This document shows, piece by piece, positions 55,117 to 63,672 of a stretch of DNA of 64,000 bases. The translations under genes were made by a program, and so were the position numbers. How positions within the stretch are numbered: position 1 is the stretch's first letter; the number at the start of each line of letters is the position of its first letter. The DNA is from a virus: IMG/VR virus record IMGVR_UViG_3300028920_000022, positions 124,001 through 188,000 of that record; one strand, written 5' to 3'. The notes under the pieces were generated by a model that did no database searches, was not told the DNA's origin, and was given only the letters and a program-made list of their open reading frames with translations.

Positions 55117-56474
55117 CTACTTTAAAATCAGATTTTTATACTGATCTAACCGAAGAACAAGTAGAAGAGCAGGAACATCTTAACGGGGATAGACTTAAGA
55201 TATTTCAACCAAAATATCCCTGGACACGTACAGCCAAAACTAAAGACGGCGATTTAGATCGTCCCCGCGAGGATCTAATCGATTTAATGCACTGGGTTAA
55301 AAATGTATTTGCGAAGGATTTGAGGGTTAAAGATTCGGAACAATTAGGTTGCTATATACATAATAAGATTGTTATAGATGGCAGTTTTATTGAGTTTTGC
55401 GAGCAGCACAACGTACACATAAGCTGTTTATATAGAGATTCTGTGGCGTCTTGGAAATCTGACCATAATTTTGAACATTTTATGGCACAGGGTGTTTTTA
55501 AGATTAAGCATGGTCCTCTTACCTTTTTACATGCCGCTTTGTTCCACAAGGGCAACCAAAATGAGGACGAGGTATCATTTTTTGTGGTGGTACATCAAAG
55601 GCATTTTCAGCGATATTTAGAATTTAGAAACAAGTTTGACAAGTGGTTGGTAGAGCGAGACCGGGACCATCTGGAAATACATGTAATTGGTGGGGACGGA
55701 TATCCTTATTCTCGTGATATGCGGTGGGAAGATTTGTTTTTACCCGAAGCTTTAAAGAAAGACATTCGTGGTTCTGTAGAAGGCTTTCTTTCTGCTAAAA
55801 AGTTTTATGAGGAGGCTAAGGTTCCGTGGAAACGTGGAATGTTACTGTACGGCGAAGCGGGCTGTGGAAAAACTACCAGCATTCGTACCATCATTTCTAA
55901 TTACGATTTCAAGCCAGTAACTGTTCATACTTCTACTCAAACTACTGATGACACTATTACCGAAGCATTTGAGTACGCTCAGGAACAAGAGCCGGGTCTG
56001 TTATATATTGAAGATTTGGATACGTTGTTGGGCACGAGCGTAAGCCTGTCTCATTTTTTGAATTTGATGGATGGAGTCCAAACCAATAATGGCATTTTGG
56101 TAATTGCAACCGCAAACGATTTAAGCAAACTGAAAGAGTCTATTACAGATCGTCCATCTAGGTTTGATAGGAAATGGGAAATACCATTGCCGGACGAAAC
56201 TATGTCCGCCAAGTATTTAAAGCGCTGGTTTGGTAGTAGCATTCGCCGCAAAGAATATGCTGAAATCGCTCAAGATAGTGTTAAAAACAATTTTTCTTAT
56301 GCTTATTTAAAGGAATTGTATTTAACTGCGGTTTTTAATGCCCTACATTCTAATCGATCTAAACCCACATTAAATGATATAAAGAAAGCCAAGGAGCAAC
56401 TTCTAGCAGATAAACAAAGGGCAAAAGAAGGTTTTACTCCCGCTCATTACGATCATATTGGAATTGGAGAATAA
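55113..56474 (+). CDS. AAA+ ATPase (BCS1/FtsH-type module)
   Basis: A 453-residue protein. A unique N-terminal about 230 residues precede the AAA module: LLYGEAGCGKTT (about 244-255), LLYIEDLDTL (about 296-305), sensor-1 VIATANDLS, and arginine fingers in DRPSRFDRKWEIPLP. This order is that of classic AAA remodelers such as BCS1. It may thread or disassemble protein complexes; as a partner for the phage ClpP it is speculative. It is followed directly by the bS21-like gene. Confidence 0.85.
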   Translation: MTTLKSDFYTDLTEEQVEEQEHLNGDRLKIFQPKYPWTRTAKTKDGDLDRPREDLIDLMHWVKNVFAKDLRVKDSEQLGCYIHNKIVIDGSFIEFCEQHNVHISCLYRDSVASWKSDHNFEHFMAQGVFKIKHGPLTFLHAALFHKGNQNEDEVSFFVVVHQRHFQRYLEFRNKFDKWLVERDRDHLEIHVIGGDGYPYSRDMRWEDLFLPEALKKDIRGSVEGFLSAKKFYEEAKVPWKRGMLLYGEAGCGKTTSIRTIISNYDFKPVTVHTSTQTTDDTITEAFEYAQEQEPGLLYIEDLDTLLGTSVSLSHFLNLMDGVQTNNGILVIATANDLSKLKESITDRPSRFDRKWEIPLPDETMSAKYLKRWFGSSIRRKEYAEIAQDSVKNNFSYAYLKELYLTAVFNALHSNRSKPTLNDIKKAKEQLLADKQRAKEGFTPAHYDHIGIGE

Positions 56475-56827
56475 TGTATAAAAGAAATAAAAAATATAAT
56501 ACATTGGGTAATCAGGCGCAACTTTCTCCGCTGCAGGTGGTAGTTCGTGGAAATACCAAGGAGGATTTTGAGCTTGCTTTTCGCGTATTTAAAAAGACGG
56601 TTCAAAGCGAAAAGATTATATCGTTATATAAAGAAAAGCGAGCGTATGAAAAACCATCAGACAAGAAACGCAGGAAACGTAAGGAAGCCCGCGAACGCAG
56701 GTTGGCATTAGCTGCGAAGCAGCGTTTGATAGCTTCTGGCGAGTGGGAAAAGCGCATGCGTAAGAAGCAAGAAAAGAGACAGCAGAGACAGCAGATGCGT
56801 CAGAAGAGCAAAGAGGAAAACTTATGA
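56474..56827 (+). CDS. ribosomal protein bS21-like
   Basis: A 117-residue very basic protein. Residues about 20-75 align with bS21 throughout: LQVVVRGNTKEDFELAFRVF, KKTVQSEKIISLYKEKRAYE, KPSDKKRRKRKEA (bS21 has V-x-VR ... F-x-A-LR-FKR ... YEKP-x3-RKR). A 40-residue basic extension follows. bS21 sits at the mRNA exit/anti-Shine-Dalgarno site of the 30S subunit and influences initiation. Phage copies are thought to bias translation toward phage messages. TAATG overlap with the AAA+ gene. Confidence 0.8.
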   Translation: MYKRNKKYNTLGNQAQLSPLQVVVRGNTKEDFELAFRVFKKTVQSEKIISLYKEKRAYEKPSDKKRRKRKEARERRLALAAKQRLIASGEWEKRMRKKQEKRQQRQQMRQKSKEENL

Positions 56828-57402
56828 ACAATGATACTCCTGTTTTTAGAAACCCTTATCGCGGTAGGAAGGTTGCCAAAACTGAAGCATATCAACCAGA
56901 ATATGATCGTTTAAAAGTAGAGCCTGTTAGATATCCTATTGATCAAACTGAAGCAGCTGCCTTTACTGAGAAGAACCAGGTGGTTCCTAAAAAGATGGTT
57001 CAACAGCGACCACCAACAGTTCCTAAACAAGCAAAAATACACAGTGGGGATAATGAGGACAACCTGTGGACCAAGGCATTAGAAGATCCGCAGCAGAAAA
57101 TAATGGCGGACGAAGTTCCTTTGCCGCCTCCGGTTGTTAAAGAAACGGGTAGAAATGTTGGTCCAGGAGAAGATAATATAGTTGATGACGTAGGGCTGGA
57201 TGATAACTTTGGTCTGGAATCATTAAAGCCTGGCGAATACATATTGTTGTATAATGATAGTGTTATTTGTGTTGGTGCTTTAGATTTCGTTAAAGAAACC
57301 TTAGCCGACATATTAACCGATTCACAAAATGATGTGGACATTGATGATTTTGTTGTTCTTAAAAGATTAAAGGTTAATGTAGGAATTTTTATCGATGAGT
57401 AG
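56824..57402 (+). CDS. hypothetical proline-rich acidic protein
   Basis: A 192-residue protein. The first about 110 residues are low complexity (Pro, Lys, Gln). The last 70 form a folded acidic domain (LKPGEYILLYNDSVICVGAL). The style resembles tail or baseplate accessory proteins, but no family is recognised. Overlaps the next gene by 8 bases. Confidence 0.65.
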   Translation: MNNDTPVFRNPYRGRKVAKTEAYQPEYDRLKVEPVRYPIDQTEAAAFTEKNQVVPKKMVQQRPPTVPKQAKIHSGDNEDNLWTKALEDPQQKIMADEVPLPPPVVKETGRNVGPGEDNIVDDVGLDDNFGLESLKPGEYILLYNDSVICVGALDFVKETLADILTDSQNDVDIDDFVVLKRLKVNVGIFIDE

Positions 57403-58051
57403 AAAAGCATCCGAAGTATTACTTTCTTTAGAGCAAGAAATTAAGAAAACAAATCAATATCTTACAAATATTGATATGCTTTTAAAGAATTTATCTAATC
57501 GTTTGGGGGCGTTGGAGCGAGCTGTGTCTCAGCCCCTTACGGAAGAAGAGCAGCAATATTTTGCTCAGCCACAGAAAGCTCCTCAGAAAGTGCCGCAGAA
57601 GGCACCAATGCCAGGATTAAAGTCTTCTGTGATTAAAGCCACTGATGGAACCCTGGGAAACGTTCAGGAAGAAGAAGAAGTAGATTTTCCGGAGTATAAT
57701 CCGGACGATTTGGAACTGGAGAATAAACCAATAGGACGAAGGCGAGACGCCAGATATCCTTCCGGACCGTCACAGGAGAAGAAGATCCCTGTACAGCAGC
57801 AGGTTCTTTATGAAAATAATAATAAAAATGTATGCCAGGCAAAAGTAGAAGTCTTTAATTCTAATAATGAGTTGGTTGGTGCGTCGAAAACGAATAATTC
57901 TGGCAAATGGACGCAGCAGTTAATTCCTGGACGATATACAATTAGCTTATCTAAAAAGGGAACTCCAGTACATCCGGCAGTAGAATGTTCGTATTCTGTC
58001 GATGTGCTGGCGGGCAAAAAGATTGTACCATTACCCCCTGTAAAGGTGTAA
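57395..58051 (+). CDS. coiled-coil protein with C-terminal Ig-like/carboxypeptidase-regulatory domain
   Basis: A 218-residue protein. The N-terminal coiled coil (residues 8-45: LLSLEQEIKKTNQYLTNIDM) and a proline/glutamine linker (QKAPQKVPQKAPMPG) lead to a beta sandwich: CQAKVEVFNSNNELVGASKT, PGRYTISLSKKG. This fold decorates virion surfaces and tail tips. A structural role is inferred. Confidence 0.65.
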   Translation: MSRKASEVLLSLEQEIKKTNQYLTNIDMLLKNLSNRLGALERAVSQPLTEEEQQYFAQPQKAPQKVPQKAPMPGLKSSVIKATDGTLGNVQEEEEVDFPEYNPDDLELENKPIGRRRDARYPSGPSQEKKIPVQQQVLYENNNKNVCQAKVEVFNSNNELVGASKTNNSGKWTQQLIPGRYTISLSKKGTPVHPAVECSYSVDVLAGKKIVPLPPVKV

Positions 58052-58054
58052 AAA

Positions 58055-58450
58055 ATGAAGGTATATCTAGCATCGTATTTGCAACCAGAGAACCATGGTC
58101 CCGGTAGAAAAATTGCCATCGCTTCTACGAAACCAGACAATATTGATGTTTCTGGAGCCTGGAGCTTTGCTATTCCTGACGAAGAATTATTGCAAGATTA
58201 TCGCAGAAAACAATTAGATGATCAAACGGCTGCTGCGGCATTGTTTAATGATGGTTATAAACGTCAGTTAGATAATGTTTTTGGTAGCATTAAAATTGAT
58301 GCAGAGAGAGATAGTAAAGAGCCAGTAGAACTTTTGCCTTTTGAGAATGGTGATACGTTGTTGTCGTGGGAACGCGAAGGTTTTACAAATTATAGGGGAA
58401 TTTTAGCCGGCTATTTAAAGAGTATTGGCGTAGATGTAGTACTGCGATGA
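58055..58450 (+). CDS. hypothetical phage protein
   Basis: A 131-residue protein beginning MKVYLASYLQPENHGPGRKI and continuing SGAWSFAIPDEELLQDY. The start resembles small nucleotide-salvage-like proteins that read MKVYLAS, but the rest gives no motif. ATGA-coupled to the next gene. Confidence 0.65.
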   Translation: MKVYLASYLQPENHGPGRKIAIASTKPDNIDVSGAWSFAIPDEELLQDYRRKQLDDQTAAAALFNDGYKRQLDNVFGSIKIDAERDSKEPVELLPFENGDTLLSWEREGFTNYRGILAGYLKSIGVDVVLR

Positions 58451-58902
58451 CTGCTGACGAGCCTAAGAAAAAGAAGCGAAAGAATCCTTGGCACAAACGC
58501 CGGGTTAATCAACGATATAACTCTCTGTGTGATAAAATAGAGAACCATCCTTTGTTTCTTGGTAAAGTTAAATCTATGGATGATTTATTAGGAGATTTAA
58601 ACAAAAACACCGATACCATGATACGAATACGCGCTGATTATGAAAAGATTATGACCCGTAAAACCAGGGGAGATTTGATGCAAGACCTTCCTATAGATAA
58701 TTTGGAAGATTTATATCAGATGGAACATGATGGCTATGTAAGCAAGCCACGGTTTAGTGATTTGGTAAAAGCCAACCAGTTGCGAAAACAAGGACAGGAA
58801 ATAGCGGAAAACAAAGAGACGCTTATTACCAACATCAAGGTTGCACAAATAGATTTAATTCTCGCCGAGATTGACATCATTTTAAAAGAGAGCAAAAGTT
58901 AA
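58447..58902 (+). CDS. hypothetical helical basic protein
   Basis: A 151-residue protein. The N-terminus KKKKRKNPWHKRRVNQRYNS is strongly basic, and the rest consists of long helices (NKETLITNIKVAQIDLILAE). TAATG overlap with the methyltransferase gene. Unrecognised. Confidence 0.65.
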   Translation: MTADEPKKKKRKNPWHKRRVNQRYNSLCDKIENHPLFLGKVKSMDDLLGDLNKNTDTMIRIRADYEKIMTRKTRGDLMQDLPIDNLEDLYQMEHDGYVSKPRFSDLVKANQLRKQGQEIAENKETLITNIKVAQIDLILAEIDIILKESKS

Positions 58903-59570
58903 TGAAATTTGGGCTTATAGTTTCCGATCCCCCATGGGAAATGCGGGATAAACTCAAGATGAGCAAAGTTAAGCGTGGTGCCGCAGCGCAATATGATGTG
59001 TTAAACCCTAAAGATATAATTAATCTGGATGTAAAATCTATTGCTGAAGATGAAGCAGTTTTAGCATTATGGGTGCCGTCGGCAATGTTAGAGGATGGTT
59101 TGCTGGCAATGAAAAATTGGGGGTTTTCTTATAAACAAACCTGGATTTGGGTTAAAACTAAAATATATCCATTTAGTTCTTTTATTAAAGCAATTAAACA
59201 AGGAATGTCAGTTGATGATTTTAAAGAGGCTATTAAAGGTTTTGATCTTAATAGCATATTAAACTTCAATATGGGAAGTCTTTTTAGACAGACTCACGAG
59301 GTATGTTTGATTGGAGTGAGGGGGAGAGTGGGCAAGTTTAGAAAGAACAAAGCACAACGTTCGGTTTTTATTGGTCCTGCGTTACCAAAACACTCTGAAA
59401 AACCCGAAGAACTGCAGGACCGGTTGGATAAAATGTTCCCGGATATGGGAAATCGTTTGGAGATGTTTGCTCGTCGAGAACGACCTGGGTACGTTTGTGT
59501 TGGGTACGAGTGCCCGTCGACTCCCCAAGAAGATATTAGAGATTCTATTGATAGACTAAAAAATATCTAA
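58902..59570 (+). CDS. MT-A70-family adenine methyltransferase
   Basis: A 222-residue protein. DPPW at residues 9-12, VLALWVPSAMLEDGLLAMKN, FSYKQTWIWVKTK, HEVCLIGVRG and the end ALPKHSEKPEELQDRL are the MT-A70 landmarks. Bacterial and phage members methylate N6 of adenine in DNA (or RNA), often to evade restriction. A second adenine methylase (Dam type) lies at 61850. Confidence 0.9.
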   Translation: MKFGLIVSDPPWEMRDKLKMSKVKRGAAAQYDVLNPKDIINLDVKSIAEDEAVLALWVPSAMLEDGLLAMKNWGFSYKQTWIWVKTKIYPFSSFIKAIKQGMSVDDFKEAIKGFDLNSILNFNMGSLFRQTHEVCLIGVRGRVGKFRKNKAQRSVFIGPALPKHSEKPEELQDRLDKMFPDMGNRLEMFARRERPGYVCVGYECPSTPQEDIRDSIDRLKNI

Positions 59571-59578
59571 TTGAGTAA

Positions 59579-59608
59579 TTGCGGCTGTCCTCATCCGCCC
59601 AGTATAAC
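59579..59608 (+). promoter_or_regulatory. sigma70-like promoter
   Basis: TTGCGG (59579-59584), an 18-base spacer, and TATAAC (59603-59608). CCGGAG (59613-59618) and ATG 59627 follow. Located in a 56-base gap after the MT-A70 gene. Confidence 0.55.
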
Positions 59609-59626
59609 TTAACCGGAGTTACTTTT

Positions 59627-60388
59627 ATGAATGGAATGATTATTTTTGACGATAAAGAATTTGTAATTGATGTTAAACAATATGAAAAGCGTGTTTGGGA
59701 TTTTGCTGACCAAATATGTAGTGACGAAAACTACATGAATTATATGCAACACCAACGCAGAGCAGACCGTTGGAAAGTAAAACAAAACATTATTGATAGC
59801 AAATTACCTGAGTGTGCTGTAAACGAATTTTTAATTGACATTGGGGGACCGGACTTACCTGATAATCCTGATTTTAGAGTTTATGATAAGAAAGGAAAGA
59901 GCTGGGCTCCGGACCTTAGATATACTTTTGATGGTCCATGGACTTTAAGCTGTGGGTCGGAAAGTATTGAATTGGACACGAACCAGTTAGATGTGGCGGT
60001 GAAAAGTTGTACCCGAGAAACTGCAAACAAATATGGGGCATCTTTTGTTTTTAATATAGGAACAGATTCTAAACCTAATACTATTGAAAATGCTATTTCT
60101 GGCGCTAAACACGATGGGTGTGATGAATTATTTATTAGCGGAAAAGACCAGGATGTAGTAGCTTTTGTTTTGTTTGATAGGGCTAAAATGGAATGTGAGT
60201 TGCGGGGCTTTGCAAGCTGGACATCATTAAAAAATGATTATAAAAATGCTTTTGGACAGATGAGATTGCCAAAATTCCGTACAATTAAAACCGCAGTTTA
60301 TGATTCTTATTTACAAAGTATGCGTGATAAATCAGAAAAGTATAGCAAACTGAATGTCTTTTTCACTAGTTGTGGAGTTGAACTATGA
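59627..60388 (+). CDS. hypothetical protein, possible nuclease-like fold
   Basis: A 253-residue protein from ATG 59627 (CCGGAG ribosome site). GKSWAPDLRYTFDGP, then NQLDVAVKSCTRETANKYGA has the order PD ... x-V-K found in PD-(D/E)xK nucleases. However, the residue two before the lysine is Ala rather than Asp/Glu, so the match is incomplete. Next to the MT-A70 methylase it could be a restriction-like partner. Function stays open. Confidence 0.65.
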   Translation: MNGMIIFDDKEFVIDVKQYEKRVWDFADQICSDENYMNYMQHQRRADRWKVKQNIIDSKLPECAVNEFLIDIGGPDLPDNPDFRVYDKKGKSWAPDLRYTFDGPWTLSCGSESIELDTNQLDVAVKSCTRETANKYGASFVFNIGTDSKPNTIENAISGAKHDGCDELFISGKDQDVVAFVLFDRAKMECELRGFASWTSLKNDYKNAFGQMRLPKFRTIKTAVYDSYLQSMRDKSEKYSKLNVFFTSCGVEL

Positions 60389-60786
60389 TGTACATAATCA
60401 ATCTAATCATTGGAGATTGGGCTCACGAAGGGCATGGTAAGTCTTCGATTGTTACTATTCGTAGCACATTGTCTAAGTCTGAAATTGACAACGCTTACCT
60501 AGAAGGATCAAAGAAATTGGGGTTTTCTTTTATAGAAGAGGTGGGAGTAGAGTTTGGTGGTTGTCTTCTTACCCAAGAACGTTTGGATGCTTTAGACGAA
60601 GCAGGCGTGGATACCTCATGTGTAACAAATTATGGAACTGAAGGATATTACATTGACGATGAGGATTCATTCGTCGAACTGTATCTTTCTATCGTTAATT
60701 TGGGTGACGATACTTTCGAGTGGGAACGAGTGGGACATGAGGAAAACCATATTCGTATAGGTGGATATGGGATTTTTGGAGACTGA
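60385..60786 (+). CDS. hypothetical acidic protein
   Basis: A 133-residue protein (ATGATG start overlapping the previous stop). An alpha/beta start (MYIINLIIGDWAHEGHGKSS) is followed by an acidic beta-rich end (DDTFEWERVGHEENHIRIGG). No family is recognised. Confidence 0.65.
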   Translation: MMYIINLIIGDWAHEGHGKSSIVTIRSTLSKSEIDNAYLEGSKKLGFSFIEEVGVEFGGCLLTQERLDALDEAGVDTSCVTNYGTEGYYIDDEDSFVELYLSIVNLGDDTFEWERVGHEENHIRIGGYGIFGD

Positions 60787-60788
60787 GT

Positions 60789-60884
60789 ATGACTGATAAG
60801 AACGCAAATATCGTTATCCTGTTGGGTATTGGTTTTATAGCCGGGTTTATGGCAAGCGAATTGGTTAATTATTTCCTATATTAA
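60789..60884 (+). CDS. 31-residue single-TM peptide
   Basis: ATG 60789 to TAA 60882. The product is almost one membrane helix (NIVILLGIGFIAGFMASELV). It starts 2 bases after the previous stop, as other genes here do. Short size lowers certainty. Confidence 0.5.
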   Translation: MTDKNANIVILLGIGFIAGFMASELVNYFLY

Positions 60885-60901
60885 TTATCCCACATACAAA
60901 T

Positions 60902-61864
60902 ATGTGGAAAAATTTGCTCAAAGATGCTGATTTATTTGAGAAATTTGCTAAAGCTCAGCCGATCTACATGTATCACGGAACGGCTGAGGATGTTTTGCCG
61001 AGCATTTTGAGCCAGGGACTGATTACTAATCCTAAACAGAGGGCTTGGGCAGAAGATCCTGATGCAAGTTTTTGGATGCCGTCACGCCAATCTTTACATA
61101 GTATATATTTAACCAGCAATTTATTAACGGCATTAGGTTCTGGAGGTCGCCGCCGGAACGAAAAACTAGCTAGAATTCTTCTTATAGTATCAGTACAGCC
61201 GCAATCGTTGGACGCTGATGAGGATTCGTTTATCGGCTTACGGGCAGCAACTCCGACCCACTGGTCGGAGTTTTTGGTTGCGATGGCGTATATTGAGGAA
61301 ATGTCTGGGAAATCAGACGGTACCGTGAACGACGCTGCCATGAAAAAAGATTACGTTGATACTAATCTTGAACGAATAAAGGACAAACTCAAACAGCCAT
61401 TACATCCCGCATTAGCAACGAGACTCAAGGTTCTTTTGGAAAAGTGTTATCTTCCAGCTTTGGCTCGTAAAGCAGCATATGTAGATGCTGGAAGTTGGGA
61501 ACGTGCACAATATCACTTGGAAGTTCAAAATGTAGAACAGCCCAACAAAAACAAAGCAGAACAAGAATTCAAACGTTGTCAGGACCAAGTCACTAGAACA
61601 TTACATATTTTGGCGCGTCCTGATGAGGTTAATGATTTGTTTGACTTTACTGCCAGATCAAATACACCAATTGGATTTTCTGGATCAAACAAGATCGTTG
61701 CTATCTTCAAAGAAGTTCCTAGACCAGATAGCGATTTTAGAAAATGGCTACAGCTTGTCTACCCCGATTCTGTTGATCAGATTCCAGAGGAAGCTCTCAA
61801 TAAACTTATGCAGGACTGGAATCAAACCGTAGGTCCTGGGTTACAAATATTACCGCGTAATTAA
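60902..61864 (+). CDS. putative ADP-ribosyltransferase-like protein with N-terminal targeting-type helix
   Basis: A 320-residue protein. Residues 1-18 (MWKNLLKDADLFEKFAKA) match the shared N-terminal helix. Next comes IYMYHGTAEDVLPSILSQGL and SIYLTSNLLTALGSGG, the H-G-T ... I-L-x2-GL ... YLT order of the ART/KptA fold. This fold binds NAD and transfers ADP-ribose or removes 2'-phosphate. The rest is helical. A packaged ADP-ribosyltransferase like T4 Alt is an attractive reading, but the acidic catalytic residue is not pinned down. Confidence 0.6.
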   Translation: MWKNLLKDADLFEKFAKAQPIYMYHGTAEDVLPSILSQGLITNPKQRAWAEDPDASFWMPSRQSLHSIYLTSNLLTALGSGGRRRNEKLARILLIVSVQPQSLDADEDSFIGLRAATPTHWSEFLVAMAYIEEMSGKSDGTVNDAAMKKDYVDTNLERIKDKLKQPLHPALATRLKVLLEKCYLPALARKAAYVDAGSWERAQYHLEVQNVEQPNKNKAEQEFKRCQDQVTRTLHILARPDEVNDLFDFTARSNTPIGFSGSNKIVAIFKEVPRPDSDFRKWLQLVYPDSVDQIPEEALNKLMQDWNQTVGPGLQILPRN

Positions 61865-62668
61865 TAATTCTTTTTTATTTCTTACAGTATTAATTGTATA
61901 TTTAAGCTCTATTTCTTTTATTGTTGCCCAGCTATATAATTTTCGTATTTCAGGGCAATCATCATAAGATAAAACCCAAGGATGTTTGGTTTGGCGTAAC
62001 GATTTCGCCAAGCGCTCGTGATCTTGTGTGGTGAACCCATGCTGGTACATTTCATTACCTTTAATAAAATAAGGAGGATCTAAATACATAAAAGCTTGAC
62101 AATCATTATTTTTAATTAGCTCTTCAAAGTCCAAACTCCAACACTTGTACCCACGCACGTGTGTGTTTGATAATAGTGGGTAAATGTTATCTATATTTTT
62201 AAACAGCGTTTTAGGGGACCAGCGACAATCTATTTTGTATTGTGACTTTTGGTTTACACCACCTAAGGGTCCACCAGATTTCGTGCCCAAACCAGAATAA
62301 GATATTTGATGTATGGCGAGTTTTTTGAATCCTACATCGGTAATATCGAAAATATTAGGAATAGACGTTAATTCCTTTTTAAATTCCCAAAAATGAGATG
62401 TGTTGGGAACAAATGAACTGATTTTTTCTTTTAAACCTTCTGAGTCTATTAGGATAGCCGTCCAGAGGGCAGCCATTCCCTTATCGATATCATTTATCCA
62501 CAGTTTTTTGATGTTAATATTTGATAATAGTTTAAAACCAATCGAGCCCCCTCCAAAGAAAGGTTCTCTATATTCTGCGTTGGTATTTTTTTCAAATATA
62601 GAGGTGAGTGCTGCGAGTATTGGTTTACTAATTTTGGCTTTTCCGCCTGGATATCGCAATAACATCAT
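61850..62668 (-). CDS. dam: Dam-type DNA adenine methyltransferase (D12 class)
   Basis: A 272-residue protein. LLRYPGGKAKI near the N-terminus, EPFFGGGSIGF (SAM site) and YLDPPY at 195-200 are the D12-class blocks. Dam-type enzymes methylate N6 of adenine, commonly in GATC. It lies on the minus strand and overlaps the 60902 gene's end by 15 bases (convergent). It probably protects phage DNA or alters regulation. Confidence 0.9.
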   Translation of the reverse strand: MMLLRYPGGKAKISKPILAALTSIFEKNTNAEYREPFFGGGSIGFKLLSNINIKKLWINDIDKGMAALWTAILIDSEGLKEKISSFVPNTSHFWEFKKELTSIPNIFDITDVGFKKLAIHQISYSGLGTKSGGPLGGVNQKSQYKIDCRWSPKTLFKNIDNIYPLLSNTHVRGYKCWSLDFEELIKNNDCQAFMYLDPPYFIKGNEMYQHGFTTQDHERLAKSLRQTKHPWVLSYDDCPEIRKLYSWATIKEIELKYTINTVRNKKELLITR

Positions 62669-62734
62669 CGGGATGTATGGGAAAAACCAGCAGTCTCGAC
62701 GCTATTCAGGCTGGTAATAGAGAAACATAAGAGT

Positions 62735-63319
62735 ATGGTCAAGTTTAAAGTATCCGAATCGGCAAATTGTCAGGTGTGTAGCGAGGAATTCCATGATTTC
62801 CAGCTAAAAACCACCAAAGTAGGTTCTAAAGTACTGGACATTTGTCCAGGATGTCTTGAATCCTTTTCTAATTATGTAGATGCGGCTAAAATTTTAAACA
62901 AGATTGCTCAACCAGCAGATGTTCAACTGGAGTCTCCTAATGTGGTTGTAGAGCCTATGCAACCGGTCATTCAGCGTGCTACAGAAGTTTTGAAGAGAAT
63001 GGATCCTAATTATTTTATTGGTGTTAGGAAAATCAAGGCGGGCGTTTCTCCTTATTTTGGGCATGTAGAATCTGGTCCAGACAAAGACCCAGCTGTTATT
63101 AATATTAATCTAGGTATGGTTTCCCAGAAGGCACGAGAATATAATGCTAATCCCGTTATAGCTTCTGCTATTGTTATTGCTCACGAAAAGGGACATGTGG
63201 GTAGTTATGAACAGCAACAGGGGTTTGTAGGTGGAGAATCTCCTGCCGAACAAGAAGAGCAAAGAGTGGCTGCTTGGATTGAAAAGAACAAAGATCGTTT
63301 GCAAGATTTGATGCAATAA
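62735..63319 (+). CDS. HExxH metallopeptidase-like protein with zinc ribbon
   Basis: A 194-residue protein. An N-terminal ribbon (CQVCSEEF ... CPGCLESF) is followed by DAAKILNKIAQPAD. A peptidase-like region has IAHEKGHVGSY (H150-H154) with AEQEE downstream offering a glutamate ligand. A small neutral zinc protease is possible. It is divergent from the Dam gene across a 66-base spacer. Confidence 0.7.
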   Translation: MVKFKVSESANCQVCSEEFHDFQLKTTKVGSKVLDICPGCLESFSNYVDAAKILNKIAQPADVQLESPNVVVEPMQPVIQRATEVLKRMDPNYFIGVRKIKAGVSPYFGHVESGPDKDPAVININLGMVSQKAREYNANPVIASAIVIAHEKGHVGSYEQQQGFVGGESPAEQEEQRVAAWIEKNKDRLQDLMQ

Positions 63320-63333
63320 TCGATAGGTAATTT

Positions 63334-63663
63334 ATGGATATTATAAAACTAGCAAAACATTTTGAAAATAAAATTTCTAAAACATCTGGAGCTTTCGGTT
63401 CCGGAATAGACCGCTCCGATATTGAAAATATTCAAAATTCTCTTAATCAAGCAATAGATTCTATAGACCAAGGCGAGAGAGTTGCTAAACATCTTCAACA
63501 AAACGCAAAAGAGCCTATGAGAAGATTATTATCCAAAATTGAAGCTCGTTTTAGAGCCGCTAAAAAGGATTTATCTGAAAGCCAGTGGAGTACGTATAAT
63601 GAAAGTTATGATTCTGTTGGTGTTATGATAAAACAATTGATGAAGTCTATGGGAAATTGGTAA
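63334..63663 (+). CDS. helical protein with N-terminal LAKHFE motif
   Basis: A 109-residue protein beginning MDIIKLAKHFENKISKTSGA, the clearest copy of the shared N-terminal helix. It continues as a coiled-coil bundle (NSLNQAIDSIDQGERVAKHL). It resembles small scaffold or internal head proteins in form only. Function is unknown. Confidence 0.7.
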   Translation: MDIIKLAKHFENKISKTSGAFGSGIDRSDIENIQNSLNQAIDSIDQGERVAKHLQQNAKEPMRRLLSKIEARFRAAKKDLSESQWSTYNESYDSVGVMIKQLMKSMGNW

Positions 63664-63672
63664 GTGTGAGTT

